In this document: positions 37,727 through 48,706 of the stretch, in pieces
Position numbering within the stretch: the stretch's first letter is position 1
Layout of the letters: each line of letters begins with the position of its first letter
DNA from: Collinsella sp. An268
GTDB lineage: Bacteria > Actinomycetota > Coriobacteriia > Coriobacteriales > Coriobacteriaceae
DNA: 64,000 nucleotides
Reading direction: 5' to 3'
NCBI RefSeq assembly: GCF_002159765.1
Contig: NZ_NFJH01000001.1
Location: 1-64,000 of the forward strand
Position numbers and translations under genes: made by a program
Notes under the pieces: model-generated
Databases searched by the model: none
The model's input: the letters and a program-made list of their open reading frames with translations, nothing else
What the model was told of the DNA's origin: nothing

Positions 37727-38422
37727 ATGGCCGCGCCTATGCGTCTGCGCCCGCGCATCGTGCGCGCGATCTTCCTGCACGAGGTCCGCGCGCTTCTGGT
37801 CAACCCGTCCGTCACGGCAACGGCCGCCATGGTGCTCGGCTTCGCGCTCGTGTTCACCAGGGTGCTCGGGTTCTACCCGTCGTACGCCGGCCCGTTTCTG
37901 GGGCAGGCGGCCGTCACCACCGTCACCGCCATCGGCACGGTCGGCATGCTCGTGGAGCTCCGCGAGCGCGGGGGAACGGCGACCCTTGCCCGCTCGGGCG
38001 CGACGCCCGGAGAGCTCGCGGCGGGGTGCGCGCTCGCCGGCATCGCGGTCTCCGAGCTCTCGGCGTTTCTCTGCGCGCTCGTGGTGGAGGGTGACGTCCC
38101 GCGCGCGCTCGTCTCCGCGGCGCTCCTCCTGGCGACGGCGGCGCCCGGCGCGTGCGCCATGACCGCCCTCGGCATGGCCGGCGTCGACCAGCAGCATGTC
38201 TCGCCGTGGGGCTCGGCGCTGGTGATCTGGGGCATGCTCGTGGGCGCCGCGCCCACGGTGCTGGGCTCGCCCTGGCTGCTGCCGTGCGGCGCCGCCTCCG
38301 AGCTCATGAGCACGGTGCTCTACGGCAGCGCGCCGGCGGTGCCCGTCGCCTGCACCGTCGCGGCGGCCCTGGGCTACCTCGCCCTCTCGGCGGCGGCGCT
38401 CCGCCGGGCGCTGCGGGCCTGA
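37727..38422 (+). CDS. ABC-2-like integral membrane protein
   Basis: 231 residues with about six hydrophobic segments and an N-terminal amphipathic start (RLRPRIVRAIFLHEVRALLVNPSVTAT) typical of ABC-2 permeases. VGMLVELRERGGTATLARSGATPGELAAG corresponds to the E-x-x-x-G-T loop between helices 2 and 3. It has no own ATPase and starts one base after the LytTR gene, so it may be a second permease for the ATPase at 35173 or a membrane sensor paired with LytTR. Function unproven. Confidence 0.75.
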   Translation: MAAPMRLRPRIVRAIFLHEVRALLVNPSVTATAAMVLGFALVFTRVLGFYPSYAGPFLGQAAVTTVTAIGTVGMLVELRERGGTATLARSGATPGELAAGCALAGIAVSELSAFLCALVVEGDVPRALVSAALLLATAAPGACAMTALGMAGVDQQHVSPWGSALVIWGMLVGAAPTVLGSPWLLPCGAASELMSTVLYGSAPAVPVACTVAAALGYLALSAAALRRALRA

Positions 38423-38468
38423 AGGGGCTCCGCCTTCGGGAGGTTTCGTTGACGCCCCTCGGCTCCGC

Positions 38469-38474
38469 TATACT
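38469..38474 (+). promoter_or_regulatory. Possible -10 box for the DUF1846 gene
   Basis: TATACT, 42 bases before the start at 38516. The nearest -35-like TTGACG (38449-38454) is only 14 bp away, a suboptimal spacing. Confidence 0.35.
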
Positions 38475-38515
38475 GGTTGGGTTTACTGAAGGGCCGTGCC
38501 GAGAGGAGCGCACGC

Positions 38516-39997
38516 ATGCGTGAGGGTTTCAGCAACGACAGGTACATCGAGCTGCAGGCAGCGCGGATCAAGGAGCGCATCGAGCAGTTCGGCGGCAAGC
38601 TCTACCTCGAGTTCGGCGGCAAGCTCTTCGACGACTTCCATGCGAGCCGCGTGCTTCCCGGCTTCGCGCCCGACTCCAAGTTCCGCATGCTCCAGAGCCT
38701 CTCGGACGATGTCGAGGTCATCATCGCCATCAACGCCGGCGACATCGAGAAGAACAAGGCCCGCGGCGACCTCGGCATCACGTACGACGAGGACGTGCTG
38801 CGTCTCGCCGACATCTTCCGCTCCAACGGGCTCGCCGTGGCTGCCGTGGTGCTCACCCAATACGCCGGTCAGCCCGCCGCCGACGCGTTCCGCCGCCGCC
38901 TCGCCATGCTCGGCATCACCTGCAAGCTGCACTATCCCATCGAGGGCTACCCGCACGACATCGACCTCATCGTGTCGGAGGAGGGCTACGGCAGAAACGA
39001 GTTCGTCGAGACCACGCGCCCGCTCGTCGTGGTGACGGCCCCCGGCCCCGGCTCGGGCAAGCTCGCCACGTGCCTCTCCCAGATCTACCACGAGCACAAG
39101 CGCGGCATCGAGGCGGGTTACGCCAAGTTCGAGACGTTCCCCGTGTGGAACCTCTCGCTCAACCATCCCGTCAACATCGCCTACGAGGCGGCGACCGTCG
39201 ACCTCGACGACTCGAACATCATCGACTCGTTCCATCTGGAGGCCTACGGCAAGACGACCGTCAACTACAACCGCGACGTCGAGGCGTTCCCCGTGGTCAA
39301 GGCGCTCATGGAGAAGATCATGGGCGAGAGCCCCTATCAGAGCCCCACGGATATGGGCGTCAACATGGTGGGCTTCGCCATCACGGACGACGAGGCCTGC
39401 CGCGAGGCGGCCCAGATGGAGATCGTGCGCCGCTACTTCACCGCGGCGGTGAACGTCAAGCGCACGGGCACGGGTCAGGAGTTCGTCGACAAGCTGAAGC
39501 TCATCATGAAGAAGGCCGGGGTGGGGAAGGACTTCTCGCCCGCGCGCTCGGCGGCGCTGCTCAAGGAGGAGACGACGGGGGCGCCCGTGGGGGCCATGGT
39601 GCTGCCCGACGGCTCGGTGGTGACCGGTAAGACCTCCGAGCGGCTCGGCGCGGCGAGCTCGCTCATGATGAACGCGCTCAAGAGCGTGACGGGCGTGGAC
39701 ATGGAGCTCGAGGTCATCAGCAACGAGGCAATCGAGCCCATCAGCCGCCTCAAGACCCAGCAGCTCGGCAGCAAGAACCCGCGCCTGCATCCGGACGAGA
39801 CGCTCATCGCGCTCTCCATCACCTCGGCGACGAGCGAGGTGGCGGAGCGCGTGCTGGCGGGGCTTCCGCTGCTGCGCGGCTGCGACGCCTTCTTCTCGGT
39901 CATCATCTCGGCGACCGACGAGGCGCTCCTGAAGCGCTTGGGCATCAACGTGTGCTGTGAGCCCAAGTTCGAGCGGAGCGGTTACTACCACAAGTAG
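38516..39997 (+). CDS. DUF1846 domain-containing protein
   Basis: 493 residues, full length for this family of cytosolic proteins found in Firmicutes and Actinobacteria. Landmarks are AARIKERIEQFGGKLYLEFGGKLFDDFHASRVLPGF at the N-terminus, a central P-loop-like VVTAPGPGSGKLATCLSQIYHE (about 170-190), FETFPVWNLSLNHPVNIAYEAATVDLDD and a C-terminal NPRLHPDETLIALSIT. Structures exist for members but the physiological role is not settled; a nucleotide-binding enzyme is likely from the P-loop. The start at 38516 has a GAGAGGAG site; the longer TTG start at 38477 is unlikely. Monocistronic by appearance. Confidence 0.88.
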   Translation: MREGFSNDRYIELQAARIKERIEQFGGKLYLEFGGKLFDDFHASRVLPGFAPDSKFRMLQSLSDDVEVIIAINAGDIEKNKARGDLGITYDEDVLRLADIFRSNGLAVAAVVLTQYAGQPAADAFRRRLAMLGITCKLHYPIEGYPHDIDLIVSEEGYGRNEFVETTRPLVVVTAPGPGSGKLATCLSQIYHEHKRGIEAGYAKFETFPVWNLSLNHPVNIAYEAATVDLDDSNIIDSFHLEAYGKTTVNYNRDVEAFPVVKALMEKIMGESPYQSPTDMGVNMVGFAITDDEACREAAQMEIVRRYFTAAVNVKRTGTGQEFVDKLKLIMKKAGVGKDFSPARSAALLKEETTGAPVGAMVLPDGSVVTGKTSERLGAASSLMMNALKSVTGVDMELEVISNEAIEPISRLKTQQLGSKNPRLHPDETLIALSITSATSEVAERVLAGLPLLRGCDAFFSVIISATDEALLKRLGINVCCEPKFERSGYYHK

Positions 39998-40026
39998 CGC
40001 CCCCCGATTCGACGGCGACGGCCTGT

Positions 40027-40048
40027 GGCGCGGGCGCCTGCCCGCGCC
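40027..40048 (+). terminator. GC-rich hairpin after the DUF1846 gene
   Basis: A perfect 9-bp stem (40027-40035 with 40040-40048) with a 4-base loop, 30 bases after the stop. No T-run, so termination is uncertain. Confidence 0.4.
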
Positions 40049-40237
40049 TGCCCGGTCGATCCGAACTACCGCCTGCTGCCAACCGGGTGTTGCGCGCGCC
40101 TATCGGCGGCGCACCGCTCGAAACGTCCGCGCGCAAACCTTACCAGCGCTTTACGCAAATCGCGCGCTTCACGACGTACCCTCAAGAAGAAGGGGCTGCG
40201 GGGCTGGGCCCCGGGGCGATCCGATTGAAGGGGTGCG

Positions 40238-43316
<3,079 letters not shown>

Positions 43317-43317
43317 C

Positions 43318-44304
43318 GTGGGGGCGCACCCCGCCGCCGCGCGGTCGCGCCTCGCCGCGCCCGCATCCGAGCCGTCTTCCGACGCCGCGGTCCCGGCGCC
43401 GTTCGCGCGGGCGCTCCGGGCGTATCTCGACCATCTGGCGGTCGAGCGCAACCTGTCGGACAACACCGTCGCCGCCTACCGCCGCGACCTCACCGCCTAC
43501 GGCGCGTTTCTGGCCGAGCGGGGCATCTTCGACCCCGAAGCGGTCGACCGGCACGCGGTGGAGGATTTCGTGGCGGAGCGCCGTGCCGGCGGGTATGCCG
43601 ACGCGTCGGTCGAGCGGTCGCTCTCTGCCGTGAAGGGCCTCCACGCGTTTCTGGCGCGCGAGGGCATGGCGTCGTCGCAGCCCGCGGCGGCGGTGCGGTT
43701 CCCCAAGAAGGCGGAGCGCCTGCCCGACGTCATCTCTGTCGCCGACGCCGCGCGCCTCGTCGAGCAGCCGTTCCCGCCCACGGCCGCCGGCGCGCGCGAT
43801 CGGGCGGTGCTCGAGGTGCTCTACGGCTGCGGCCTGCGCGTGAGCGAGCTGGTGGGGCTCGACCGCCGCGACCTCAACCTCGACGATGAGTTTCTGCGCG
43901 CGGTGGGCAAGGGGCGCAAGGAGCGGATCGTGCCCATCTTGGGCTCGGCGCGCGCGGCGCTCCTCTCTTATCTGGACGGGCCGCGCTCCGAGCTCGCGGC
44001 GCACGCCCGCCGGGGAGGCCCCACCGACGCGGTCTTTCTCAACAAGAACGGCGGTCGCCTCTCGCGCCAGGCCGTGCACGAGCTCGTCGAGCGCTACGGT
44101 CGCGCGGTGGGCATCGAGGGCCTGCACCCGCACACGCTCCGGCACTCGTTTGCCACGCACATGCTCGCGGGCGGCGCCGACCTGCGCGTGCTGCAGGAGA
44201 TCTTGGGGCACGCGAACATCGCGACGACGCAGATCTACACCCATGTCGACCGCACGCAGCTGCGTGAGGTCTATCTGGCCTCCCATCCCCGCGCCCGCGC
44301 ATAG
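43318..44304 (+). CDS. xerD: XerC/XerD-type tyrosine recombinase
   Basis: 328 residues. A core-binding SAM-like domain (about 28-115, FARALRAYLDHLAVERNLSDNTVAAYRRDL) and a catalytic domain with the full tyrosine recombinase set: R in GCGLRVSELVGL, K in VGKGRKERIVP, H-x-x-R in HPHTLRHSFATHML, H in GHANIATTQIYTHV, and the terminal Tyr in that same segment (IYTHV). It would resolve chromosome dimers at dif. The GTG start at 43318 gives about 25 non-conserved N-terminal residues; a later start near VAVPAPF is possible. xerD in front of the dcw cluster links chromosome segregation to division. Confidence 0.93.
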   Translation: MGAHPAAARSRLAAPASEPSSDAAVPAPFARALRAYLDHLAVERNLSDNTVAAYRRDLTAYGAFLAERGIFDPEAVDRHAVEDFVAERRAGGYADASVERSLSAVKGLHAFLAREGMASSQPAAAVRFPKKAERLPDVISVADAARLVEQPFPPTAAGARDRAVLEVLYGCGLRVSELVGLDRRDLNLDDEFLRAVGKGRKERIVPILGSARAALLSYLDGPRSELAAHARRGGPTDAVFLNKNGGRLSRQAVHELVERYGRAVGIEGLHPHTLRHSFATHMLAGGADLRVLQEILGHANIATTQIYTHVDRTQLREVYLASHPRARA

Positions 44305-44413
44305 CGCCTGAGCCCGGCCTGCGGCTTCTCTAATTCGTCACAAATCCGCAGCTACGAACATCAATTCGATTCAAGTTTTCCTTGAAGGTTAGGCTTTCCG
44401 TCCGCCTTCGACC

Positions 44414-44445
44414 TATGGGGGTTCGCCTTCGGGCGGACCCCCATA
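44414..44445 (+). terminator. Terminator-like hairpin after xerD
   Basis: A long stem TATGGGGG...CCCCCATA with inner CGCC/GGCG pairing (44414-44427 with 44431-44445) and a TTC loop. The tail is TCTTG, so termination strength is moderate. Confidence 0.6.
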
Positions 44446-44469
44446 TCTTGTGGTCAGCGAGGTGCGGTG

Positions 44470-44544
44470 TGGGGCGGTGGGGGACCGCTCAGGGCGAAGT
44501 GGGGGACGCTGGGGGAGAAAATGGGAAAAAGTGGGGCCATGGGG
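44470..44544 (+). promoter_or_regulatory. MraZ box array
   Basis: Seven TGGG-type motifs on the plus strand at 44470, 44478, 44500, 44510, 44522, 44532 and 44540, mostly 8-12 bp apart. MraZ is known to bind TGGGN direct repeats at about one helical turn upstream of its own operon. The array directly precedes the mraZ -10 box, so autoregulation is very likely. Confidence 0.75.
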
Positions 44545-44555
44545 AGGCGATTGCC

Positions 44556-44563
44556 TATAGAAT
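44556..44563 (+). promoter_or_regulatory. -10 region of the dcw operon
   Basis: TATAGAAT, about 64 bases before the mraZ start and immediately after the TGGG repeats, which occupy the place of the -35 box. Confidence 0.5.
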
Positions 44564-44626
44564 GGATGGCGTCGACAGCGGGGTGGCTCCCGCACCTGCC
44601 CACGAGAAGCCTAAGGGGGTTGAGCG

Positions 44627-45064
44627 GTGTACCTGACCGGTTCCTACGATCGAAATCTCGATGCCAAGGGCCGTCTGTCGCTCCCGCCCGCCTTCCGCAA
44701 GGATCTCACCGAGCAGGTAAGGGTCATCTACGCTCCTGAAAAGGAGGTCGACGCCGTGTACGTGTTCACCGAGGACACGTTCCGGGCTTGGCTCGACGCG
44801 GTGTTTGAAGCGAAGGGCGGGTTCGACCCGACCAACGAACAGCACCGTCAAGTCAAGGAATGGTTGAACGGTGAGGCAACCACACTCGAAATAGACTCCG
44901 CCTCCCGCATCAGCCTTCCTGAGGAGTGCCGGGCGGACGCGCACCTCGACCGCGAGGTGACGGTGGTCGGTAACGGCGACCGTCTCGTGGTCTGGGACCG
45001 TGCGACCCACCAGGCGCGCAAGGCGAGCGTCCGCCAGGCCGTCGCGAACTTCTTCGACAACTAG
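44627..45064 (+). CDS. mraZ: Transcriptional regulator MraZ
   Basis: 145 residues with the two SpoVT-AbrB-like repeats: GSYDRNLDAKGRLSLPPAFRKDL (about 5-27) and ASRISLPEECRADAHLDREVTVVGNGDRLVVWD (about 92-124). MraZ forms a ring that binds TGGGN repeats and represses the division/cell-wall operon. The GTG start at 44627 has AAGGGGGTTG upstream. It leads the operon mraZ-rsmH-ftsL-ftsI-murF-mraY-murD-ftsW-murG-murC-murB-ftsQ. Confidence 0.96.
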   Translation: MYLTGSYDRNLDAKGRLSLPPAFRKDLTEQVRVIYAPEKEVDAVYVFTEDTFRAWLDAVFEAKGGFDPTNEQHRQVKEWLNGEATTLEIDSASRISLPEECRADAHLDREVTVVGNGDRLVVWDRATHQARKASVRQAVANFFDN

Positions 45065-45091
45065 TCGGGGATTCTCGAGAAGGAGACGTAC

Positions 45092-46057
45092 ATGGGTGAG
45101 GGAACGTTGACACCTGAATATCGGCATGAACCCGTGATGCTCCAGGAAGTGCTGGAGACGCTCGCGATCGCACCCGGCGCCACGGTGTGCGACTGCACCC
45201 TCGGCGGCGCGGGCCATTCCTCCCGGATGGCCCAGGCGGTGGGGGAGGAGGGGCTCCTCATCGGCATCGATCAGGACGACATGGCGCTCGAGGCGGCTGG
45301 AAAGCGGCTCGACGCCGAGGCTCCCGGGGTCCCGCACAAGCTCCTCAAGGGGAACTTCGGCGACCTCGACCGCCTGCTCGTGTCTGCGGAGGTGCCCGGT
45401 GTGGACGGATTCCTCTTCGATTTGGGCGTGTCCAGCCCCCAGCTCGATATCCCGGAACGGGGCTTCTCGTACAACGAGGACGCCCCCCTCGACATGCGGA
45501 TGGACCCGAGTAACAACACTCTAACCGCTGCTGATGTCATCAATACCTTTGACGGACCAGACATCGCTCGGGCCCTGCGCACGCTAGGCGACGAGAAGTA
45601 CGCGCGAGAAATCGCCCGCGAGATCTGTCGGCGCCGGGAGGTGAAGCCCATCGAGACCACCGGCGAGCTCGTCGACGCGATCAAGGCGGCCATCCCCGCC
45701 GCGGCGCGCCGGCACGGCCACCACCCGGCGCGGAAGACCTTCCAGGCCATCCGCATCGTGGTGAACCGCGAGCTCGATGTGCTGGAGGAGGGGCTCGAGG
45801 CGGCGATCCGGTGGCTGAACCCGGGAGGGCGCATCTGCGTCATCTCGTACCACTCGCTTGAGGACCGCATCGTGAAGCACACCTTCCAGGAGATGAGCCG
45901 GGGCTGCACCTGCCCGCCGGATCTGCCGGTTTGCACGTGCGGCAACGTGCCGACACTCAGAGTCATAACCCGAAAACCGCTGGTTGCAAGTACCGAGGAG
46001 GTGCAGCGCAACCCGCGGGCGAGATCGGCGAAGATACGCGTCGCCGAGCGCCTGTAG
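45092..46057 (+). CDS. rsmH: 16S rRNA (cytosine-1402-N4)-methyltransferase
   Basis: 321 residues. N-terminal HEPVMLQEVLETLAI, then DCTLGGAGHS (SAM motif), GIDQDDMAL, DGFLFDLGVSSPQLDIPERGFSY and MRMDPSNN; the C-terminal half has ARKTFQAIRIVVNRELDVLEEGL and ISYHSLEDRIVKHTF. It methylates C1402 of 16S rRNA in the decoding centre. It is in its canonical place between mraZ and ftsL. The start at 45092 has GAGAAGGAG just upstream. Confidence 0.96.
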   Translation: MGEGTLTPEYRHEPVMLQEVLETLAIAPGATVCDCTLGGAGHSSRMAQAVGEEGLLIGIDQDDMALEAAGKRLDAEAPGVPHKLLKGNFGDLDRLLVSAEVPGVDGFLFDLGVSSPQLDIPERGFSYNEDAPLDMRMDPSNNTLTAADVINTFDGPDIARALRTLGDEKYAREIAREICRRREVKPIETTGELVDAIKAAIPAAARRHGHHPARKTFQAIRIVVNRELDVLEEGLEAAIRWLNPGGRICVISYHSLEDRIVKHTFQEMSRGCTCPPDLPVCTCGNVPTLRVITRKPLVASTEEVQRNPRARSAKIRVAERL

Positions 46058-46150
46058 GCGCTCGAGAGGCATACCGGCGTCCGTCCCGCACCACCAGAAA
46101 CGAAGCTTACACGTACTACCAACACACCAGGGACGGAAGGCCGGCATATC

Positions 46151-46624
46151 ATGGCTTACTACACTTCAAACACAGCACTCGCCTATGATATGCAGGCCGC
46201 GCCCGCCTATGCGCCCGAGGCCCCGCGCCGCGCGCCCGAGGTGCGCGAGCGCCCGCGCTTCGACGTGTACACGGGTGCGGGCCGCGAGGCCAACCAGCTC
46301 GTGAGCCCGGTCTTCACGCACGTGCTCAAGGTGTTCTGCGTGCTCGCCGCGCTCGTGTTTGTCATCGGCGTGGCGCGCGTGGGCATCGCGACCCTGACGG
46401 CGGCGGAGCTCAACGGCAACGCGACCGTCTCCAACGAGTTGACCCAGGCACGCGACCAGTCGGGCGACCTCGAGGTCATGCGTTCGGTCTACGGTGCCGA
46501 CGCGCGCATTCGCGACCTTGCCGAGGACACGCTCGGCATGGTGGAGCCGACCGACCGCATCACGCTCGACCTCGCCTCGGGCGTCGGTGCGGCGGGTGCG
46601 GACGCGGCGGCACCGACGGCATAA
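46151..46624 (+). CDS. ftsL: FtsL-like cell division protein
   Basis: 157 residues with a cytoplasmic N-terminus (1-55, P/A/E/R-rich), one membrane helix (about 58-80, VLKVFCVLAALVFVIGVARVGI) and an extracytoplasmic part with a heptad-like segment (VSNELTQARDQSGDLEVMRSVYG). Sequence identity to known FtsL is low; the call rests on size, topology and position between rsmH and ftsI. It would bridge FtsQ, FtsI and FtsW in the septal complex. It ends in an A/G/D-rich low-complexity tail. Confidence 0.75.
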   Translation: MAYYTSNTALAYDMQAAPAYAPEAPRRAPEVRERPRFDVYTGAGREANQLVSPVFTHVLKVFCVLAALVFVIGVARVGIATLTAAELNGNATVSNELTQARDQSGDLEVMRSVYGADARIRDLAEDTLGMVEPTDRITLDLASGVGAAGADAAAPTA

Positions 46625-46638
46625 GAAGGGGAGCTCAG

Positions 46639-48579
46639 GTGAGCCGAGATAGCTATTCCGGGCGCGGCGGGGGCAACCGCCGCGGCCCGTATAACGATGG
46701 ATTCGACGGCGGTCGTCCCTCCCGCGGGGGCGACCGCTCGCGCTCAGGGGCGCGCGCGGGCGACCGCGGCGCGTACCGCGAGGGCGGGCGCGGCGCGTAT
46801 CGGGGCGGCGTGCGCGACGGGTACGCCCCCCGGGGCGGCGGCTTCGGCGGCGGCCGGGGCACGGGCGGCCGCGGTGGCAGGCGCGACCGCGTCGAGACGG
46901 ACTTCCTCCACAGCGACCTCGTGCACGAGCCCGTCTCGCGCCGCAACGTCGTGATGGGGCTCTTTGGCGCCGCCCTCGTCGCCGCGGTGGGCCAGCTCGT
47001 CGACTATCAGGTCGTCAACGCCCAGACCTACCGCGACCGCGCCGACCAGCGCCGCCTCTACAGCCAGACGCTCTTCGCCAAACGCGGCGCCATCTACGAC
47101 CGCAACGGCAACGTCATCGTGCAGAGCGTGGAATGCGAGAACGTCTACGCCAACCCCAAGCTCGTGACCGACGTGGACGCCGGCGTAAAGGCGCTCGTCG
47201 AGGTGCTCGGCCTCGACGAGGACGAGTGCCGCGACAAGCTCACGCAGGACACGACCTTCGTCTACCTCAAGCGCCAGGTGGACCAGGACCTCGCCGACGA
47301 GCTCGCGGACTATAAGGTGGCCGGTATCGAGTTCGAGCCCGCCGTCATGCGCGTCTACCCCTACGGCAGCCTCGCCTCGCAGGTGGTGGGCGTCGTCGAC
47401 ATCGACAACAAGGGCCTCACGGGGCTGGAGGCGCAGTACGACGAGGTGCTCACCGGCACCAACGGCTGGATCGCGCGCGAGCGCGCCCGCGACGGCTCCT
47501 ACATCGCCGGCGGCGCGTACGAGAAGGTGGAGGCGGAGGACGGGTCCGACCTCGTGCTCACGCTCGACATGGATATCCAGCAGGCGGCCGAGGAGGCGCT
47601 CGCCCAGGCGGTGGAGGATGCGCACGCGCAGTCGGGCTCGGCTCTCGTCATGGACCCGCGTTCGGGCGATATTCTCGCGTGCTGTTCGTGCCCCACCTAC
47701 AGCCAGACCGATCTTGCCAGCGCGGCCACGGCGGATATGAACCTCCGCATGGTGACCGACTCCTACGAGCCGGGCTCCGTCTTCAAGACGCTCGTCTCCG
47801 CCATGGGCATCGAGCTCGGCCTCGTGACGCCCGATACCGAGTTCGCGGTGCCCGCGCAGGTCAAGGTGGGCGACGACATGGTCTCGGACGCCGACAAGCG
47901 CGATTACGGCCTCACCATGACGCTGCGCGAGATCATGCGCCGCTCGTCCAACACCGGCATGGTGCTCGTGGGCGAGAAGATCGGCGCCGATGACTTCTCC
48001 TCCTATCTCGACACCTTCGGCATCACCGAGGACTCGGGCATCGATTTTCCGGGCGAGAACCCCGGCACCATCCGCGCGCGCGAGGACTACGACGGCTCCA
48101 CGCTCGGCTCCATGTCGTTCGGCCAGGGCATCGCGGTCGCCCCCATCCGCGTGGCGCGCGCCGTGGGAAGCATCGCCAACGGCGGCGTGCTGACGACCCC
48201 GCACTTCGTCTCCGCCCAGGGCGACGAGCGCGTCGACTGGACCGAGCACCACGACCGCGTCATGAGCGCCGAGACGGCGAGCCAGGTGACCTCCATGATG
48301 GTGACCGTCGTGGACGAGGGCACGGGCATGGACGCCCGCATCGACGGTTACGACGTGGCGGGCAAGACCGGCACGGCCGAGCGCGCCTCCGAGGAGGGCG
48401 GCTACTCCGACTACATCTACATGTCCTCCTTCTTGGGCTTCGCCCCGGCGAGCGACCCAGAGCTCCTCGCCTACATCACGCTCGACGGCACGCCGCAGGG
48501 CTCCAACGCCGCGTGCGAGCCGTTTGTGCCCATCATGCAGAAGGCGCTGTCGGTCATGGGCGTCGCGCGCACGCGGTAG
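46639..48579 (+). CDS. ftsI: Septal peptidoglycan transpeptidase FtsI (PBP2b/PBP3 type)
   Basis: 646 residues from GTG 46639. Residues 1-80 are an R/G-rich, basic, disordered cytoplasmic tail with repeated RGG/GRG tripeptides. A membrane helix follows (about 103-125), then the PBP dimerisation domain (about 140-290) and the transpeptidase domain with SxxK S380-VF-K383 (EPGSVFKT), SxN in RRSSNTG and KTG in AGKTGTAE. It crosslinks septal peptidoglycan with FtsW. The RGG tail is far longer than in most FtsI proteins. No PASTA domain. Between ftsL and murF. Confidence 0.95.
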   Translation: MSRDSYSGRGGGNRRGPYNDGFDGGRPSRGGDRSRSGARAGDRGAYREGGRGAYRGGVRDGYAPRGGGFGGGRGTGGRGGRRDRVETDFLHSDLVHEPVSRRNVVMGLFGAALVAAVGQLVDYQVVNAQTYRDRADQRRLYSQTLFAKRGAIYDRNGNVIVQSVECENVYANPKLVTDVDAGVKALVEVLGLDEDECRDKLTQDTTFVYLKRQVDQDLADELADYKVAGIEFEPAVMRVYPYGSLASQVVGVVDIDNKGLTGLEAQYDEVLTGTNGWIARERARDGSYIAGGAYEKVEAEDGSDLVLTLDMDIQQAAEEALAQAVEDAHAQSGSALVMDPRSGDILACCSCPTYSQTDLASAATADMNLRMVTDSYEPGSVFKTLVSAMGIELGLVTPDTEFAVPAQVKVGDDMVSDADKRDYGLTMTLREIMRRSSNTGMVLVGEKIGADDFSSYLDTFGITEDSGIDFPGENPGTIRAREDYDGSTLGSMSFGQGIAVAPIRVARAVGSIANGGVLTTPHFVSAQGDERVDWTEHHDRVMSAETASQVTSMMVTVVDEGTGMDARIDGYDVAGKTGTAERASEEGGYSDYIYMSSFLGFAPASDPELLAYITLDGTPQGSNAACEPFVPIMQKALSVMGVARTR

Positions 48580-48706
48580 GGTCGCGCGTCCAGGGCCCTC
48601 TCGTCCGTCCTGCGGTCTTGTGGGTTCCACACCCCCTGCACCACCGGTGCGCGCCAGTCGGGTAGAATGAGCGGTTGCAAGTAAGAGCTTGAGTCAAGGA
48701 GAGCTC

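Noticed and set aside
46744-48630. A 628-codon minus-strand frame opposite ftsI
   Set aside because: Antisense shadow of a strongly supported gene; no motifs.
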